Part shown: positions 6,798 through 8,921 of the stretch, one piece after another | Layout of the letters: the number at the start of each line of letters is the position of its first letter | Position numbering within the stretch: position 1 is the stretch's first letter | NCBI GenBank assembly: GCA_946479855.1 | Contig: CAMLHL010000092.1 | Coordinates: 1 to 8,921, forward strand | Source: an uncultured Pseudomonadota bacterium | Lineage (GTDB): Bacteria; Pseudomonadota; Gammaproteobacteria; Burkholderiales; Rhodocyclaceae | Direction: 5' to 3' | Length of the DNA: 8,921 nucleotides | The notes under the pieces: model-generated | The model's input: only the letters and a program-made list of their open reading frames with translations | Told to the model about the DNA's origin: nothing | Database searches by the model: none | Made by a program: the position numbers and the translations under genes

Positions 6798-8413
6798 CAC
6801 CTCCACGACCACGCATCCTCGCGATCGATGACATGCCGGAAAACCTCATAACGCTGGGGGAACTGCTGTCGAAAGAGTTTGAGCTGCATATCGCTGGCAG
6901 CGCTCAGGAAGGGCTGGCTTTAGCAAAGACAAGTCGGCCGGACTTGATTTTGCTCGACATCATGATGCCGGGGATGGACGGCTACGAAGTCTGCCGACAG
7001 CTCAAGGCGGATGAGCAGTTGGCACGTATTCCCATAATTTTTGTTACTGCTCTGTCAGATGCCGGCAACGAGGCCAAGGGTTTGGAACTGGGCGCCCTGG
7101 ATTATCTGCTTAAGCCGATCAATATCCATATTGCACGCCAGCGGATTCGTAACCTGATCCGGATGGAGAAATTGCGCAAGGAGGTCGAAGCGCAACGCGA
7201 TCATCTGGAAGACATGGTGAAATCCAGAACGGTGGCGCTCTCTATCGCCAAGGAAGCGGCCGAATCTGCCAACCGGGCCAAGTCTACGTTTCTGGCCAAT
7301 ATGAGCCACGAACTGCGCACGCCGATGAACGGCATCATGGGCATGATTGGCTTGGTAACGCGCAAACTGGACGACCCCGCGCTCCAGGACCGGCTGCAAA
7401 AGGCGGAAAAAGCCTCTCAACACTTGTTGGCGATTATTGATGATCTCCTCGATATTTCCAAGATCGAGGCCGAGCGCTTGGTTTTGGAACACATTGATTT
7501 TTCGTTGGCGGATGTGCTGGAAAATGTTCGTAGCCTGACGCAGCCCAAGGCCCGGGAAAAGAATCTGCAACTGGCTATAGTGTTGCCTCCGGAAGTTGCC
7601 GGGCTGCATGTACAGGGCGACCCCTTGCGCTTGGGGCAGGTGCTGCTGAATCTGTTGAGCAACGCAGTGAAGTTCACCCCGGAAGGTCGAATCGATGCGA
7701 GCGTTAGCCTCGAGCGTAGCGACGAGAATTACGTTGTGTTGAGATTTACCGTTGTCGATCAAGGCATTGGCATACCAGTCATCGACCAGCAGAGTATCTT
7801 CGATGCCTTTGCGCAGGCTGATTCCTCGATGACGCGCAAGCATGGCGGCACAGGGCTCGGGCTCGCCATTTGTGCCCGCCTTGTTCAGATGATGGGAGGG
7901 GAGCTCGGCGTCCAGAGCGAACTGGGTAAAGGGAGTACCTTCTGGTTTACCGCCTGCTTCAAGCCGGGGGCCGCTCCGACGGAGGAAGGCTCGGTGCCCT
8001 CGACGATTGATGCGGAAAGTCAGATAAAGGCTCGATTCTCAGGAAGAAAGATTCTGCTCGTAGAAGATGGGCCCATCAATCAGGCGGCGTTTCAAGGTCT
8101 GCTCGAAGCAACGGGCTTGTCGGTAGATTTGGCTGTCGACGGAATTGAGGCCGTCGACCTGGCACGTAATCGTGACTACGCTTTGATATTGATGGACCTG
8201 CAGATGCCGCGCCTGGGCGAGATCGATGCGGCCAAGGCCATTCGACTGATTCCCGGAAGGGAACGCACGCCGATCATCGCGATGAGGGCAAATGCTTCCA
8301 ATGAAGATCGAAAGCAATGCATCGAAGCCGGAATCAGTGATTTCATCGCCAAGCCGATCAGATCGGAATTGATTTATTCGACGCTGCTTAAGTGGCTGAG
8401 AAAGACGTGCTGA
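6794..8413 (+). CDS. Soluble REC-HisKA-HATPase-REC hybrid kinase with a degenerate C-terminal receiver
   Basis: This 539-residue protein has no TM segment, so it should be cytoplasmic. REC1 (about 7-122) is complete: D12/D13, acceptor D55 in [17 protein letters not shown]85 and K107. A coiled coil (about 124-160) leads to HisKA with H172 in [10 protein letters not shown], then HATPase_c with N286/N290, G1 DQGIGIP (322-328) and G2 GTGLGL (352-357). REC2 (about 418-536) has E424/D425, D468 in LILMDLQMP and K520. However, the conserved Thr/Ser is R498 (IIAMRANA), the usual DG after MPxx is GE (475-476), and VEDN is VEDG (423-426). The likely role is that REC1 receives phosphoryl groups, directly or through an HPt, and controls the attached kinase, which signals onward through or despite REC2. 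Its core resembles that of the preceding kinase, but it lacks the sensor and HAMP. A start at 6779 would add five residues. ATGA overlap with the upstream gene indicates coupled synthesis. Confidence 0.92.
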   Translation: MTPPRPRILAIDDMPENLITLGELLSKEFELHIAGSAQEGLALAKTSRPDLILLDIMMPGMDGYEVCRQLKADEQLARIPIIFVTALSDAGNEAKGLELGALDYLLKPINIHIARQRIRNLIRMEKLRKEVEAQRDHLEDMVKSRTVALSIAKEAAESANRAKSTFLANMSHELRTPMNGIMGMIGLVTRKLDDPALQDRLQKAEKASQHLLAIIDDLLDISKIEAERLVLEHIDFSLADVLENVRSLTQPKAREKNLQLAIVLPPEVAGLHVQGDPLRLGQVLLNLLSNAVKFTPEGRIDASVSLERSDENYVVLRFTVVDQGIGIPVIDQQSIFDAFAQADSSMTRKHGGTGLGLAICARLVQMMGGELGVQSELGKGSTFWFTACFKPGAAPTEEGSVPSTIDAESQIKARFSGRKILLVEDGPINQAAFQGLLEATGLSVDLAVDGIEAVDLARNRDYALILMDLQMPRLGEIDAAKAIRLIPGRERTPIIAMRANASNEDRKQCIEAGISDFIAKPIRSELIYSTLLKWLRKTC

Positions 8414-8420
8414 GAATGTT

Positions 8421-8440
8421 CCCGCCTGTCCTTGGGCGGG
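8421..8440 (+). terminator. GC hairpin after the signalling operon, possible terminator
   Basis: CCCGCC (8421-8426) and GGCGGG (8435-8440) form a six-base-pair GC stem with an eight-base loop, starting seven bases after the stop codon at 8413. The position is right for an operon end, but GGCGCTGC follows instead of a T tract. It is not a standard intrinsic terminator and may rather protect the 3' end or act with Rho. Confidence 0.35.
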
Positions 8441-8523
8441 GGCGCTGCTATCCAGCCAGGCGATCTCGTCCGGTGGGCTTGAAAATCGATAGGGCGGCAA
8501 CAAAATCTTAACGCCGCAGTAAC

Positions 8524-8550
8524 TTGGGAGTCACGGGCGGGTTCTATCGT
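8524..8550 (+). promoter_or_regulatory. Possible promoter immediately upstream of the LpxH-family gene
   Basis: TATCGT (8545-8550, 4 of 6 to the -10 consensus) sits six bases before ATG 8557, the same geometry as the TATAAT before the ArnT-like gene. A -35-like TTGGGA (8524-8529) lies 15 bases upstream, shorter than ideal. No Shine-Dalgarno sequence lies at a usable distance from the ATG, consistent with a leaderless or very short leader. Confidence 0.3.
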
Positions 8551-8556
8551 GCGCCC

Positions 8557-8921
8557 ATGCCCAAGGTCAGATCCGTTTTTCTCTCCGACATCCACCTCGG
8601 CACGCGGGCGTGCCAGGCGGACAGACTCCTCGACTTCCTGCGCGATCACCCCGCCGATCACACTTACCTGATCGGCGACATCGTCGATTTCTGGGCGATG
8701 AGCCGCAGCATCAACTGGTCGCAGGCCCAGAACACCGTGGTCCAGAAACTGCTGCGCCGGGCCCGGCACGGCGAGCGCATCGTCTTCATTCCCGGCAACC
8801 ACGACGAGGTGCTGCGCGACTATTGCGGCATCGTCTTCGGCGAGGTCGAGGTGATCGACGAACTGGTGCACGAAACGGCCGACGGTCGGCGCTTCCTGCT
8901 CATCCACGGCGACCAGTTCGA
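8557..8921 (+). CDS. LpxH-family (COG2908) metallophosphoesterase, 5' part, truncated by window edge
   Basis: The first 121 codons are present. The calcineurin-like metal-binding motifs appear in order: SDIHLG (10-15, D11 and H13), GDIVDFW (40-46, D41), GNHDE (80-84, N81 and H82) and HGDQF (117-121, H117). This arrangement and the early sequence fit proteins annotated as UDP-2,3-diacylglucosamine diphosphatase, which cut UDP-diacylglucosamine to lipid X on the cytoplasmic side in lipid A synthesis. Canonical E. coli LpxH has GNRD, whereas this protein has GNHD, as in the LpxH2-like and general members of the family. I therefore withhold the lpxH symbol; the substrate may differ. The start at 8557 is supported by the N-terminus beginning just before the first metal motif, and a TAA lies in frame at 8509-8511. 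The C-terminal half is outside the window. Confidence 0.85.
   Translation, partial: MPKVRSVFLSDIHLGTRACQADRLLDFLRDHPADHTYLIGDIVDFWAMSRSINWSQAQNTVVQKLLRRARHGERIVFIPGNHDEVLRDYCGIVFGEVEVIDELVHETADGRRFLLIHGDQF

Noticed and set aside
8499..8518. GCGGC/GCCGC-type short inverted repeat before the LpxH-family gene
   Set aside because: A five-base stem with a long AT-rich loop and no T tract is too weak to call a terminator or riboswitch.

Overview
The window looks like a high-GC betaproteobacterial chromosome segment, possibly from the Rhodocyclales. This rests on base composition, the protein families and the style of gene layout; no 16S gene or other lineage marker is present, so the placement is tentative. 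There are no tRNA or rRNA genes, insertion sequences, CRISPR arrays or phage genes.

Left flank (1-2864). The 5' end of purT runs leftward off the window. A good sigma70-type promoter for it lies in the 120-base divergent gap. On the other side of the gap a perfect TATAAT box sits six bases before the start of an ArnT-like GT-C lipid-linked sugar transferase (391-2034). That gene overlaps by ATGA with a PAP2-type lipid phosphatase (2031-2864). The pair looks like an envelope or lipid A modification unit.

Centre (3095-8413). After a 230-base intergenic region with a promoter-like element and an interrupted palindrome, there is a compact three-gene signalling operon. It encodes a secreted LIV-type periplasmic binding protein with no transporter genes beside it, a two-TM hybrid histidine kinase (periplasmic sensor, HAMP, HisKA, HATPase, REC), and a soluble REC-HisKA-HATPase-REC protein whose start overlaps the previous stop by ATGA. 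The likely logic is that the binding protein captures a ligand in the periplasm and presents it to the membrane kinase, which then feeds phosphoryl groups to the soluble protein. The window contains no canonical HPt domain, no DNA-binding regulator and no enzyme output domain, so the end point of the relay lies elsewhere. The last REC domain keeps its phospho-acceptor Asp but has Arg at the conserved Thr/Ser switch position and other consensus breaks. This operon, especially the third gene, is visibly lower in GC than the flanks, so it may be a later insertion.

Right flank (8414-8921). A 143-base gap holds a GC-rich hairpin without a T tract. It is followed by the first 121 codons of an LpxH-family (COG2908) metallophosphoesterase, again with a -10-like box six bases before the ATG. 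The most interesting item is the binding-protein/dual-hybrid-kinase operon with its degenerate terminal receiver.
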